A program made the translations under genes and the position numbers. A DNA stretch of 64,000 nt from Grimontia marina (lineage in GTDB: Bacteria; Pseudomonadota; Gammaproteobacteria; Enterobacterales; Vibrionaceae). The notes beneath the pieces are model-generated. The model did not search any database and was not told the DNA's origin. It saw only the letters and a program-made list of their open reading frames with translations. Each line of letters starts with the position of its first letter. Positions within the stretch are counted from its first letter, which is position 1. Where the stretch lies: NCBI RefSeq assembly GCF_900060185.1, contig NZ_FIZY01000002.1:62001-126000 (forward strand), in the 5' to 3' direction. Below, in pieces: positions 24,615-34,465 of this stretch.

Positions 24615-25580
24615 TTACCAACTCAAGCGTTGCGGTAACAGAGATGCAGAAAGCACACACAACACCCCTCCCAAGTCTGCATGGCGAATAGCAACTTGCG
24701 CTACTTGTTGTACTTTCGGCTTTGCGTGGTAAGCAATACCAAGGCCTGCAGCAGACATCATCACCAAATCATTCGCACCATCACCGACGGCCAAAGTATT
24801 GGCCGGCATCAGCTCGTAGCTTTCAGCCAAGTCAAGCAGGATATCTGCTTTGCGCTGTGCATCGACCACTGAGCCTGCCAGTTCACCCGTCAGTTTACCG
24901 CTCTCAATCACCAATTGGTTTGATTCGGCATAGGCAAGCGACAAATCCTCTTTCAGCTTGTCTGAGAACCAGGTAAAGCCACCGGACGCAATCGCCACTT
25001 TCCATCCACGCGCCTGCAAAGATGCGGTCAGTTGCTTCATGCCCGGCATATAAGGAATATTGTCACGCACTTGCTCAAGCACCGACACATCCGTGCCTTT
25101 CAGCGTCGCAACACGTTGGCGAAGGCTTTCTTCAAAGTCGAGCTCACCGCGCATAGCACGTTCCGTCACTTCAGCAACTTGCTCACCTACACCTGCCAGT
25201 TTGGCGATTTCATCAATACACTCAATCTGAATCGCCGTTGAGTCCATATCAAACAATGCCAGTCCCGGCTCGTAAAGGTTTGGAATATTCTCGAGCGAAG
25301 CGCAATCAAGCCCCAAAGCATCACAAAGCTGCACTACTTCTGGTGCCAGTTCACCACGCATCAACAATACTTCATATGGGCCAACGGTCCAGCCAGTCAG
25401 CGGGAACACCGGCTCACCGAGCAGAAAGGAAAGGTCATCCAAAGAACCTGGGCTGATATGAAGCCCATAAAGAATCCACCCTGCCTGACGGCAATCTGAC
25501 GGACGAAAATCTCGGATAGAAGGAAAACGGTTGAGCAGCTTTACGTGTTTTTTAATCGGATAGGCTGAAAATGCATCCAT
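24615..25580 (-). CDS. serB: Phosphoserine phosphatase
   Basis: HAD-superfamily enzyme for the last step of serine synthesis. The nucleophile motif ALFDMDSTAIQIECIDE (about 113-129), motif II IASGGFTWF and motif IV GDGANDLVMM are present, and an N-terminal extension is typical of the gamma-proteobacterial form. Start: ATG 25580 has AGGA about 9 nt upstream, whereas the earlier ATG 25589 directly abuts that AGGA, so 25580 (321 residues) is preferred. Divergent from ytjB. Confidence 0.95.
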   Translation of the reverse strand: MDAFSAYPIKKHVKLLNRFPSIRDFRPSDCRQAGWILYGLHISPGSLDDLSFLLGEPVFPLTGWTVGPYEVLLMRGELAPEVVQLCDALGLDCASLENIPNLYEPGLALFDMDSTAIQIECIDEIAKLAGVGEQVAEVTERAMRGELDFEESLRQRVATLKGTDVSVLEQVRDNIPYMPGMKQLTASLQARGWKVAIASGGFTWFSDKLKEDLSLAYAESNQLVIESGKLTGELAGSVVDAQRKADILLDLAESYELMPANTLAVGDGANDLVMMSAAGLGIAYHAKPKVQQVAQVAIRHADLGGVLCVLSASLLPQRLSW

Positions 25581-25763
25581 TGCATACATTCCTTTTAGTC
25601 AGTTGCCCTTACTATATCAAAGAGTGAGACATATCACAGCATGACGATGATTTCTCCCTCACTTGCTTTTTTCCAGTCAGAACAGCAAACTGAATCAGTG
25701 AGCGCTCTCTCCACTCCACTTGTTGCGGTAACACGTTGGACACCGCCTTAGCCTGGACAGCTT

Positions 25764-26372
25764 ATGCTTCAAATCAATAAAAAACGCCTTAAAAGGCTTT
25801 GGCAGTTTATTGTTGTGGTGGCCTGTTTTGCCACAATAATGATGCTGTTTATGTACAGTAATCAATTGAACAACCGCAATTACAAAATGCTCTACGATCA
25901 GACAGAATCCCTTTCCCGCGTCATTCTCCGTCAGGCGGCCGCTTCCGCGAATAAAGCGCTTGCGAACGATGACATGGAAGCCGTGCAACAATTGGTGAGT
26001 AACCTTCAAAACGAACCACTGATCCTTGATGCCGCTGTTTATGATGTGAAAGGGAATTTAGTGGCGAGCTCACTGGGAGCAATGCCTTTAGAGCAGCTAA
26101 CAGGGCTCAATACCCCGCTTTCCGTGGCCAGTATTGGTCGCCAGCAGCTGGTTGAACCCATTGCCGACGATGGCAATATTTCCGGCTTTGTGCGGATCAC
26201 GCTGGAGCATGGTGAAGTGATAAAAGCCGCTTCCAACCGGCTTGAACAAAGCATCAACCTGGTACGCGCCATGATTCTGGTCGCGATTGCCACAGGTGCC
26301 TTGCTGATCTTTACCTTCGCCAACCGCCGGGATTTATGGCGTTCAACATTCCTGTTAAAGAGTAACGACTAA
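25764..26372 (+). CDS. ytjB: YtjB/AhpA (SMP family) membrane protein
   Basis: 202 residues. TM1 (about 12-32), a periplasmic region of about 130 residues (LYDQTESLSRVILRQAAASA, then YDVKGNLVASSLG) and TM2 (about 168-186) with a short basic tail. It matches the family found divergent from serB in enterics and vibrios. The extracytoplasmic part resembles a small sensor-like fold, but there is no output domain. Exact role unknown. Confidence 0.85.
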   Translation: MLQINKKRLKRLWQFIVVVACFATIMMLFMYSNQLNNRNYKMLYDQTESLSRVILRQAAASANKALANDDMEAVQQLVSNLQNEPLILDAAVYDVKGNLVASSLGAMPLEQLTGLNTPLSVASIGRQQLVEPIADDGNISGFVRITLEHGEVIKAASNRLEQSINLVRAMILVAIATGALLIFTFANRRDLWRSTFLLKSND

Positions 26373-26427
26373 CAGGGCGAGAGCGAAGAGCGAACCTGGG
26401 TTCTTAAGATAACTTTCCCCTGAACGC

Positions 26428-26455
26428 AAAAAGGATGGCCGAAGCCATCCTTTTT
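26428..26455. terminator. Bidirectional terminator ytjB/deoD
   Basis: AAAAAGGATGGC / GCCATCCTTTTT stem with a CGAA tetraloop, between converging genes. Confidence 0.92.
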
Positions 26456-26477
26456 CATCTTGGTCTGTCAGCAGAAC

Positions 26478-27203
26478 TTACGCTTCTTCCGCGTCGCCCA
26501 GCAGTACAGATTCCAGTGCGATTTCAATCATTTCGTTGAACGTGGTTTGACGCTCGTCAGAAGTGGTTTGTTCGCCAGTCTTGATGTGGTCAGACACAGT
26601 GCAGATAGTCAGTGCTTTCGCGCCGAATTCTGCTGCTACACCGTAGATACCCGCTGCTTCCATTTCCACACCCAGAATGCCGTACTTCGCCATGGTGTCG
26701 AAGAAATCTGGTTCTGGAGAGTAGAACAAGTCAGCAGAGAAAATGTTACCTACACGTACGTTGATGCCTTTTGCTTTCGCTGCATCAACCGCGTTACGGG
26801 TCATCTCGAAGTCTGCAATCGCTGCGAAGTCGTGGCCGTTGAAACGGGTACGGTTGATTTTCGCATCAGTAGACGCGCCAACACCGATGATAACTTCACG
26901 CAGTTTTACGTCTTCACGCACTGCACCACAGCTACCTACACGGATGATTTTCTTCACGCCGAAGTCTTTGATCAGCTCAGTCGCGTAGATTGAGCATGAT
27001 GGGATACCCATACCGTGGCCCATAACAGAGATCTTGCGGCCTTTGTAAGTACCGGTGAAACCGAACATGTTGCGAACATCACAAACTTGCTTAACGTCTT
27101 CCAGGAAGGTTTCTGCAATGTATTTAGCACGCAGCGGGTCGCCCGGCATCAGAACTACATCTGCAAAATCACCCATTTCGGCATTGATATGTGGAGTTGC
27201 CAT
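26478..27203 (-). CDS. deoD: Purine nucleoside phosphorylase DeoD-type
   Basis: 241 residues (E. coli 239). Starts [20 protein letters not shown] with [10 protein letters not shown], followed by the phosphate-binding RVGSCGAV and the substrate loop [11 protein letters not shown]. The catalytic Asp is in TVSDHI. It phosphorolyses purine (deoxy)nucleosides in the cytoplasm. Last gene of the deoC-deoA-deoB-deoD salvage operon. Confidence 0.97.
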   Translation of the reverse strand: MATPHINAEMGDFADVVLMPGDPLRAKYIAETFLEDVKQVCDVRNMFGFTGTYKGRKISVMGHGMGIPSCSIYATELIKDFGVKKIIRVGSCGAVREDVKLREVIIGVGASTDAKINRTRFNGHDFAAIADFEMTRNAVDAAKAKGINVRVGNIFSADLFYSPEPDFFDTMAKYGILGVEMEAAGIYGVAAEFGAKALTICTVSDHIKTGEQTTSDERQTTFNEMIEIALESVLLGDAEEA

Positions 27204-27301
27204 TTTCTATTTCCTTTTGATCAAATTTCGGAATCAACCGATGCTAATCGGGTCGCAGCATTCGCTGATAGTCTAGGCTGCGACCGGAATTTAGTTTGGA
27301 A

Positions 27302-28522
27302 TTACAGGAAAGACTTTCCGTATTCCATGTCTGAAGTACCGAAGTACTTCGCCAGAGTCTGGCCGATGTCTGCGAAGGTCTCACGACGACCGAGCGAACC
27401 TGCTGGTATATGTTTGCCGTAAACCAGAACAGGAATGTGCTCGCGGGTGTGATCCGAGCCTTCCCAGGTCGGATCACAGCCGTGGTCAGCGGTCAGGATC
27501 AAGACATCATCTTCTTTCAGCATTTCGAGGATTTCAGGCAAACGCTTGTCGAAATACTCCAGTGCTGCAGCATAGCCAGCCACGTTACGACGGTGACCGT
27601 AGTGAGAGTCAAAGTCGACGAAGTTGGTGAAGATGATGCTGTTGTCACCTTCTTGGTTCATCGCATCTTTGGTCGCGTTGAACAGGACTTCCAAACCGGT
27701 CGCTTTCACTTTTTTGGTGATACCAACGTGCGCGTAGATGTCTGCAATCTTACCGATAGACACCACCTCACCTTGTTTCTCATCAACCAGCTTTTGCAGC
27801 ACGGTCGCCGAAGGCGGCTCTACAGATAAGTCACGTCGGTTACCGGTGCGCTCAAACTGGCCTTTGCCCGGCCCGATGAACGGACGTGCGATAACACGGC
27901 CAATGTTGTAGTCTTCCAGCTCTTCGCGGGCAATCTGGCAAAGCTCCAGTAGACGATCCAGACCGAAGGTTTCTTCATGACACGCGATTTGGAATACCGA
28001 GTCCGCAGAGGTGTAGAAAATTGGCAAGCCAGTTTTCATGTGCTCTTCACCCAGATCGTCAAGGATCTGCGTACCTGATGCATGGCAGTTACCCAGATAG
28101 TCCGGCAAACCTGCGCGTTCAAGAATGCGGTCAGTCAGCTCTTTCGGGAAGCTATTTTCTTTGTCAGTGAAATAACCCCAGTCAAACAGTACAGGTACAC
28201 CGGCAATTTCCCAGTGGCCCGAAGGGGTGTCTTTACCGGAAGACAGCTCAGCCGCATGGCCGTATGCACCGATGATTTCCGCGTTTTCATCCAAACCTTC
28301 AGGGAAGTAGCCTGATGATTCTTCACACGCTTTGCCCAAACCCAGTGCATTGAGGTTTGGCAGTGTGAGTGGACCTTGGCGGTCATCATTGTTCGCGTTA
28401 CCTGCCGCACACGCTTTCGCGATAGAGCCCAGGGTATTCGCGCCCACATCACCAAACTTGTGAGCATCTTCGGTTGCACCGATCCCAAAGGAATCCAGTA
28501 CCAAAATAATCGCGCGTTTCAT
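27302..28522 (-). CDS. deoB: Phosphopentomutase
   Basis: 406 residues from ATG 28522, preceded by AAGGAGGCG; a longer frame to 28657 merely runs into the deoA 3' end. Alkaline-phosphatase superfamily metal motifs: VLDSFGIGA at the N-terminus, and [19 protein letters not shown] near the C-terminus. Interconverts (deoxy)ribose 1- and 5-phosphate, feeding DeoC. 10 nt after deoA. Confidence 0.97.
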   Translation of the reverse strand: MKRAIILVLDSFGIGATEDAHKFGDVGANTLGSIAKACAAGNANNDDRQGPLTLPNLNALGLGKACEESSGYFPEGLDENAEIIGAYGHAAELSSGKDTPSGHWEIAGVPVLFDWGYFTDKENSFPKELTDRILERAGLPDYLGNCHASGTQILDDLGEEHMKTGLPIFYTSADSVFQIACHEETFGLDRLLELCQIAREELEDYNIGRVIARPFIGPGKGQFERTGNRRDLSVEPPSATVLQKLVDEKQGEVVSIGKIADIYAHVGITKKVKATGLEVLFNATKDAMNQEGDNSIIFTNFVDFDSHYGHRRNVAGYAAALEYFDKRLPEILEMLKEDDVLILTADHGCDPTWEGSDHTREHIPVLVYGKHIPAGSLGRRETFADIGQTLAKYFGTSDMEYGKSFL

Positions 28523-28532
28523 GATCGCCTCC

Positions 28533-29864
28533 TTAGACGTCTTGTGGGCCAATCTGGCGGTAAACTTCAGGGGTCGCCTTTGGCGCTTCGTTTTCGATGC
28601 GCATGGCAGCCTGAAGTGCTGCAGCTGCTTGTTGCCATGCAGCTTCATCCTTGGCATGTACTACCGCCAATGGCGTGGTGCTGTCAGCTTGCATACCCAG
28701 ACGGATAACATCGCTAAAGCCCACTGAATAATCGATCGTATCACTTGCAACACGGCGTCCACCGCCAAGGCCAACGACAGCCATGCCAATTGCACGGGTA
28801 TCCATCGCTGATACAAAACCAGCGCGGCTTGCAAACACTGGTTTCACCACGTTTGCCGCTGTCAGATACTTACTATAGTTCTCAACGAAATCGAGCGGAC
28901 CACCCAAACCCGCCACCATTTTGCCGAAGCATTCTGCAGCCTTGCCGTTATCCAGCACGGTTTGCAGTTTGTTCATGGCATCGTCTTTGTCTTTCGCCAG
29001 ACCACTGATGGTCAGCATTTCAGCACAAAGTGCCATGGTGACGGCATAAAGGCGAGGGTTACGGTATTCACCGGTAAGGAACTGAACCGCTTCTTTCACT
29101 TCCAGTGCGTTACCTGCACTTGAAGCCAATACCTGATTCATGTCAGTGAGCAGTGAGCTGGTGCGGGTACCCGCACCATTGGCAACTGCCACAATCGATT
29201 TCGCCAGTTCTTCAGATTTCTCGTAGGTCGGCATAAAGGCGCCAGAGCCTACTTTTACATCCATCACCAGCGACTCTAAACCTGCCGCCAGTTTCTTCGA
29301 CAGGATAGATGCGGTGATCAGAGAAATATTGTCGACGGTCGCTGTCACATCGCGGGTTGCGTATACACGCTTATCCGCCGGTGCCAAATCACCGGTTTGG
29401 CCAATGATCGCCACACCTGCTTCTTTGGTCACTTTGCCGAAAACATCGTTGTTCGGCGTGATGTTATAACCCGGAATCGCTTCAAGTTTGTCCAGCGTAC
29501 CACCGGTATGACCCAGACCACGGCCTGAAATCATAGGTACGTAACCACCACATGCCGACACCATAGGGCCAAGCATCAGGGAGGTCACATCACCCACACC
29601 GCCGGTACTGTGTTTATCGACGATAGGGCCATCAAAATTCATGTGTGACCAGTCAATCACCATGCCTGAGTCACGCATGGCGCACGTCAGTGCGACACGT
29701 TCGTCCATGGTCATGTCATTGAAGTACACTGCCATGGCAAATGCCGCGATCTGTCCTTCAGAAACAGTATCTTTTGCAATGCCCTGGATAAAGAAATTAA
29801 TTTCTTCAGAAGTCAGCGCAATGTTGTCACGCTTCTTCCGAATGATTTCTTGGGGAAGGTACAT
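28533..29864 (-). CDS. deoA: Thymidine phosphorylase
   Basis: 443 residues from ATG 29864 (TGAGGT upstream), beginning [14 protein letters not shown]; the longer frame to 29915 is not supported. Phosphate-binding and glycine-rich motif [11 protein letters not shown], followed by [16 protein letters not shown]. Phosphorolyses thymidine to thymine and deoxyribose 1-phosphate. Normal length (about 440). Confidence 0.97.
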   Translation of the reverse strand: MYLPQEIIRKKRDNIALTSEEINFFIQGIAKDTVSEGQIAAFAMAVYFNDMTMDERVALTCAMRDSGMVIDWSHMNFDGPIVDKHSTGGVGDVTSLMLGPMVSACGGYVPMISGRGLGHTGGTLDKLEAIPGYNITPNNDVFGKVTKEAGVAIIGQTGDLAPADKRVYATRDVTATVDNISLITASILSKKLAAGLESLVMDVKVGSGAFMPTYEKSEELAKSIVAVANGAGTRTSSLLTDMNQVLASSAGNALEVKEAVQFLTGEYRNPRLYAVTMALCAEMLTISGLAKDKDDAMNKLQTVLDNGKAAECFGKMVAGLGGPLDFVENYSKYLTAANVVKPVFASRAGFVSAMDTRAIGMAVVGLGGGRRVASDTIDYSVGFSDVIRLGMQADSTTPLAVVHAKDEAAWQQAAAALQAAMRIENEAPKATPEVYRQIGPQDV

Positions 29865-29932
29865 AATCGACCTCACGTACTGGGTGTCAAAAACAGGGGG
29901 AGCCGAAATTGCCAACTCCCCAAAAGAAGGGC

Positions 29933-30706
29933 TTAGTAGCCGCCTTCTGCCGCTTTTTCGCCTTCACCCAACGTGTGAAGCAGATTAGCCAGTAGGCTTG
30001 ATGCACCAAAACGGTAGTGTGCGTTGTCAGCCCACTCGCCGCCCAGGATACGGTCAGCCATCGCCAGGTACTCCGCTGCATCTTCAGCAGTACGTACACC
30101 GCCAGCTGGCTTGAAACCCACTTTTTCCGCAACGCCCATCTCTTTGATCACAGTCAGCATGATTTCTGCTGATTCTGGTGTCGCGTTCACTGGTACTTTA
30201 CCGGTAGAAGTCTTGATAAAATCTGCGCCCGCTTCGATAGAGATTTCAGATGCGCGCTTGATCAGTGCTGCTTCTTTCAGCTCACCGGTTTCGATGATCA
30301 CTTTCAGCGTCACGTCACCACAGGCAGCTTTACATTGTTTAACCAGCTCAAAACCGGTTTCCTCATCACCCGCGATAAGCGTGCGGTATGGGAACACAAC
30401 GTCAACTTCATCCGCACCGTATGCCACAGCCGCTTTGGTTTCAGCCACTGCGATTTCGATGTCGTCGTTACCGTGTGGGAAGTTAGTCACGGTTGCGATT
30501 TTGATTTCAGGTGTGCCTTGCTCGCGAAGTTGTTTCTTCGCCACAGGGATAAAACGTGGGTAGATGCAGATAGCAGCAGTGTTACCTACTGGGGTTTTCG
30601 CGCTCTTACACAGTTCAATAACTTTCGCATCTGTGTCGTCGTCGTTCAGGGTGGTTAAATCCATCAGTTTCAGGGCACGAAGAGCTGCTGCTTTTAGATC
30701 GCTCAT
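29933..30706 (-). CDS. deoC: Deoxyribose-phosphate aldolase
   Basis: 257 residues from ATG 30706 (GGAGAAAGTC upstream), beginning [20 protein letters not shown]. The TIM-barrel Schiff-base lysine is in [11 protein letters not shown], with KVIIETGEL nearby. Cleaves deoxyribose 5-phosphate to acetaldehyde and glyceraldehyde 3-phosphate. First gene of the deo operon. Confidence 0.97.
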   Translation of the reverse strand: MSDLKAAALRALKLMDLTTLNDDDTDAKVIELCKSAKTPVGNTAAICIYPRFIPVAKKQLREQGTPEIKIATVTNFPHGNDDIEIAVAETKAAVAYGADEVDVVFPYRTLIAGDEETGFELVKQCKAACGDVTLKVIIETGELKEAALIKRASEISIEAGADFIKTSTGKVPVNATPESAEIMLTVIKEMGVAEKVGFKPAGGVRTAEDAAEYLAMADRILGGEWADNAHYRFGASSLLANLLHTLGEGEKAAEGGY

Positions 30707-31200
30707 GACTTTCTCCAGTCGTAAATATTCAAAACCAAGTAACAAACTATGCGAGGCTCTGCTCGACATAATCTGATGAGCGGACTTGGCTCCTTGAAGT
30801 TTGGCGCGCTGCATGGTCAACGCCAATCAACATTCCTTGTTGCCGCACACCCTTTGGCATTCTGCCGGGTGTCCACCTGTCTCATCGTGCTGCAAGTTTT
30901 TTACACGTTGGGGCAGGTTTGATGTCTCACCTTTCCGCGGTCTGTGAAACAGTAGTGAAATTAATGAAAGACCACTCCTGAAACTTTGACAGCGTTCACC
31001 AATTTTACCAATCTTCCTTTGGTTACACTAGGTGTTACCTGTTTCTGTTGAAAAACACTTTGTTGCTGATGATGCAAACCTGAGCGGACATTTTTCGGTG
31101 TTACTGGCATCACTATAAGTGGCGATTAAGCATCACTTTGTCTTATTCCTGACGAATGGGCTCCCGAAGCTCCAGGCATAAAAAACCGCCTCACAAGGAG
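30707..31200 (-). promoter_or_regulatory. deo operon upstream region
   Basis: About 490 bp without a gene between deoC and the left end of the IS element. In related bacteria deo promoters are controlled by CRP and CytR. I looked for TGTGA-N6-TCACA and saw no convincing match, so no operator is assigned. The IS left end lies 495 bp upstream of deoC and could have displaced distal control sites. Confidence 0.4.
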
Positions 31201-31247
31201 TAATGCCGATCGTTTTAAGTCATTGAACGCTCCTACGCTGGCTTCAT

Positions 31248-31276
31248 AATCGGCCTCAACATTGTTGAGGCCGATT
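31248..31276 (+). terminator. Hairpin directly before IS transposase start
   Basis: AATCGGCCTCAAC / GTTGAGGCCGATT forms a strong stem followed by six T residues, ending 4 nt before the transposase ATG. In IS elements such structures block read-in transcription or mask the ribosome site when transcribed from outside. That function is inferred here. Confidence 0.7.
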
Positions 31277-31280
31277 TTTT

Positions 31281-32480
31281 ATGTCTGAGTTTTTGAAAGA
31301 GTTACACATCACCGCTGAGTTTTGCCAAGACCATCCTATCAACGCATTCTCTAAACACATTCCTCTTGATTGGGTTGAAGAAGCCTTCAAGCAAACTGGA
31401 CGCGCTTCTTTGCGTAAACGTCGCTTTCACGCTGAGCAGGCAGTGTGGCTGGTTTTAGGGATTGGATTACTGCCCAACCGTTCGATTCAGAATGTTTGTG
31501 ACCAACTTGAGTTGGCTTTTCCTGATACCAAAGGGGAACTTCCTCCTCTCGCCACAAGCAGCATCATCAAGGGCAAGGAAAGGCTCGGTGCCGAGCCGAT
31601 GCGTTATCTCTTTAAGCTCACAGCAGCGCAATGGGATAAGCAATGTGAATTCGACAAGGTATGCGACTTGAAGGTGCTCAGTGTTGATGGCACTTACTTC
31701 AAGACTCATGATACCGACAGTAACCAGCAATTGGTTGGCTCCGCTCCCGAGAATTCTCTGACCTTGTTTGATAGAGGCTTTATGTCGGCGGAGCTGTTTG
31801 CCAACTGGCAGGGTAGCAGTCAAAACACGCATTGGCTGACGCCAATCAAAGCAAAGCTCAGGTATAAAATTATCGAATCTTACGGTGAGTATGATTATCT
31901 CGTGAAACTGCCCGTCTCTCCTCAAGCCCAACAACAAGCGCCGTACTTGGGAAAGTCGTGGACAGCAAGGCTGGTGTTAATTCCCTCGCCAAAAGGTGAG
32001 ATAAAAGGCTTTATCACGTCATGTCTATGCCCGAGAAGATATGCACTAAAAGAACTGGTAGAGGTGTACTGGCAACGCTGGGAAATAGGGCAGGGCTACG
32101 GAGAACTGAAGCAATATCAGCTGGCAAACAAGCCCATCTTACGAAGCTTAAAAAGCGAGAGTATCTATCAGGAGTTGTGGGGGATCCTGACGTCTTACAA
32201 TATCGTCCGTTTAGAGATGGCGGCGATGGCGAAAGAGCACAACGTTGAGCCATTTAGGATAAGCTTCCTCAATGCGCTTTATCTCATCCAAGATGAGTTT
32301 ATCTGGGCGAGTGGCAGAAGCCCTGGTGCAGTACCTAAGGTACCAGAAATGCTTAGAGAAAATGGCAAACGGCTGATATTACCTTACAAGAGAAAGAGGA
32401 AAGCTTACCCTCGGGCAGTGTTGAAAAGACCCGCAAAATATCCGACCAGAACCAGAGAGAAAAAAGCCACTCGCTCTTGA
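31281..32480 (+). pseudogene. IS4-family transposase with in-frame internal deletion
   Basis: 399 residues with an open frame. The N-terminal IS4 domain, the first catalytic Asp in LSVDGTYFKTHDTDSN, the second Asp in SLTLFDRGF and the YREK-like region WQRWEIGQGYGELKQ with the third acidic residue are recognisable. IS4-type relatives have about 50 more residues between the first and second Asp (the strand reading YPQxR.V and the helix before it). Here DTDSNQQ runs straight into LVGSAPENSLTLFD, so an in-frame deletion is inferred. The gene may be transcribed but is unlikely to be active. Confidence 0.75.
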
Positions 32481-32530
32481 GCGAGTGGCCTTAAGCCCTG
32501 GGCTTCCGTTTTTGTTTTCTTTGGTTTGAT

Positions 32531-33880
32531 TTAAACCAATGACATCCAAATCACGGCAATGACCAAAACCGGACAGACAAACTTCACGTACAGAGGCCAG
32601 ACTTTCCAGAAGAAACTTTGCTCAATATCGTCATACCCCTGTCTAAGTTCCTTCAGTTTCTGGGTGCGTTTCCATACCCAACCACCGTATAGACAGAAAA
32701 GAAGTGCGGCAATTGGCTGGAAGTACTGTGTTGCGATCGTCGCTACTAAGCCAAACAGCTCGCCAAAGTTAAACACGATCACCAGACTGAAGGCAGCGAT
32801 AACACCCCCCAACAACCAGCTTGCAACTGAACGTTTTGTGCCAAGGCGCTCACTCATTAGCGCAACAGGGCATTCGAGCATAGAAATCGATGATGTCAGT
32901 GCAGCAATCGTCATCAACAGAAAGAAGACAAGAGCAACGAAAGTACCAACCACGCCAAGCCCTTCAAATAGCATTGGCAGAACATCAAAAACCAGTGTTG
33001 ATGAGCTCAGCAGCGCGCCGTTTGTGTCATAAATCTCAACGCCCTGATGCATGGCTGCAAACATAGCAGGTAGGATAACCAAGCCTGCAATGACAGCGAC
33101 TGCTGTATCCACCAATGTGACATTCAACGCCATTTGGGGCAGATTCTCTTTCCGGCTGAGGTACGAGCCGTAAATCAACATTGAACAGCCACCTATAGTC
33201 AGAGAGAAGAAGCCCTGCCCCATCGCCGCCAGAATCAAATCACCATCCATCACTTTGGAAAAGTCAGGGATGAGATAGTGCGCCAAACCATCGGTAGCAC
33301 CAGGCAATGTCATCACGTAAATGAAAAGCACAGCGAACAGAATGAAGAGTGCTGGCATCAGGCGTGTTGACCATTTCTCGATACCTTCTTTCACACCAGC
33401 CTGAACAATCAGAATAGTTAGCAGATAGAAAAGACCCGCGCCCAAAAGGTTTCGTTCAACCGAGAACCCCTTCAACCAGATTGCAGTGTCATGAAGCCCC
33501 ATAAGCTCTGCACCTGCGGCAAGCAAGTAAGAAATTAGCCAGCCACCGACGATGCTATAGAAAGCCAAAACAAGACAAGGCACCAACAGGCCGATAAGGC
33601 CTACACCTCCACCGAGCATTTTCGATAACGGAGATCGTCCCAATTTTCTCATACTGTCGATAGGGTTGGCCTGACCATGGCGGCCAATCGCCATTTCAAC
33701 TAACAGCATTGGGTACGCAACAATGAGGATCATCAAGAGGTAGACAATAAGAAAGGCACCACCACCGTTACTTGCTGCTTGCGTTGGGAATCCCCAGATA
33801 TTACCCAGACCGACCGCAGCACCTGTTGCTGCCAGAACGAAACCGAGTCTGGAACTAAAATGTTCGCGTCCTGCTGCCAT
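32531..33880 (-). CDS. Sodium-dependent transporter, NSS (SNF) family
   Basis: 449 residues from ATG 33880 (GAGAGG upstream). About 11-12 membrane segments. The N-terminus FSSRLGFVLAATGAAVGLGN, then IWGFPTQAASNGGGAFL, is the TM1 Na+/substrate signature of LeuT-like transporters. It probably imports an amino acid or other small amine with sodium at the inner membrane; the substrate cannot be predicted. Stands alone between the IS element and the cytochrome gene. Confidence 0.93.
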   Translation of the reverse strand: MAAGREHFSSRLGFVLAATGAAVGLGNIWGFPTQAASNGGGAFLIVYLLMILIVAYPMLLVEMAIGRHGQANPIDSMRKLGRSPLSKMLGGGVGLIGLLVPCLVLAFYSIVGGWLISYLLAAGAELMGLHDTAIWLKGFSVERNLLGAGLFYLLTILIVQAGVKEGIEKWSTRLMPALFILFAVLFIYVMTLPGATDGLAHYLIPDFSKVMDGDLILAAMGQGFFSLTIGGCSMLIYGSYLSRKENLPQMALNVTLVDTAVAVIAGLVILPAMFAAMHQGVEIYDTNGALLSSSTLVFDVLPMLFEGLGVVGTFVALVFFLLMTIAALTSSISMLECPVALMSERLGTKRSVASWLLGGVIAAFSLVIVFNFGELFGLVATIATQYFQPIAALLFCLYGGWVWKRTQKLKELRQGYDDIEQSFFWKVWPLYVKFVCPVLVIAVIWMSLV

Positions 33881-34047
33881 TGTTTTACCTCTCACAACGT
33901 ATCAGTGAGCTAGTACAATAGTAAAACCTAGATTTACCTGCAATAGCAGAAAGTTTGATCGAGCAAAAAACACTCAGACAAAATAAAATATTGCGATCAG
34001 GGTGTTATCAATTATCTTCTTTAACATTTCAGCCAGTGAACAGATAT

Positions 34048-34076
34048 AAAAAAACCACGGCTGTTACCGTGGTTTT
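34048..34076 (-). terminator. Terminator of the cytochrome c gene
   Basis: AAAACCACGG / CCGTGGTTTT stem with a CTGTTA loop. The T run is on the minus strand, 22 nt after the stop. Confidence 0.85.
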
Positions 34077-34097
34077 CACTTTCATTCGTTTTGGCGA

Positions 34098-34409
34098 CTA
34101 TTTCATTTGTGCAAAGTATGCAGCCAGATTCGCCATATCCGCATCACTCAGCATATCTGCCTGAGGCTTCATGACCATCGCCTGCGCGCCAGTACGCTCA
34201 CCGTTTTTATAAGCTTTCAATGCGGACACAATATATTGTTCATTCTGACCTGCAAGATTGGGATATCCTGGGATCATCGCAATGCCGTTAGCACCATGGC
34301 AAGCCGCACAAATTGCCGCTTTTGCTTTACCAGCTTCTGCATCTCCTGCAGCAAATGAGGGCGCAGCCATCATCATGGCAGCCAGACCTATAGGTAAGAG
34401 TTGTTTCAT
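34098..34409 (-). CDS. Small periplasmic class I cytochrome c
   Basis: 103 residues with a Sec signal peptide ([20 protein letters not shown]). Heme c is attached at CAACH (in [12 protein letters not shown]). The axial Met is probably in [11 protein letters not shown], and the C-terminal helix [13 protein letters not shown] is typical of cytochrome c-553/c5-like electron carriers. Likely an electron shuttle of the periplasmic respiratory chain. Monocistronic, with its own terminator. Confidence 0.92.
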   Translation of the reverse strand: MKQLLPIGLAAMMMAAPSFAAGDAEAGKAKAAICAACHGANGIAMIPGYPNLAGQNEQYIVSALKAYKNGERTGAQAMVMKPQADMLSDADMANLAAYFAQMK

Positions 34410-34465
34410 TGCTTCCTCGCTTTATTGTTTTCCAGTTTTGTTAAATTGTTGCACGTAAAAGGTAT

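Larger units (their letters stand above)
31201..32494 (+). mobile_element. Decayed IS4-type insertion sequence
   Basis: The left end starts TAATGCCGATCGTTTTAAG, closely like the terminal repeat of IS4, 80 bp before the transposase start. At the right side only CTTAAG is seen after the transposase stop hairpin (to about 32494), and no inverted copy of GCCGATC can be found, so the right terminus appears lost or badly mutated. The transposase also has an internal deletion. The element is therefore probably immobile. Confidence 0.7.

Noticed and set aside
30707-31200. CRP/CytR sites expected upstream of deoC
   Set aside because: Several GTG...CAC pairs were inspected, but none has the TGTGA-N6-TCACA spacing.
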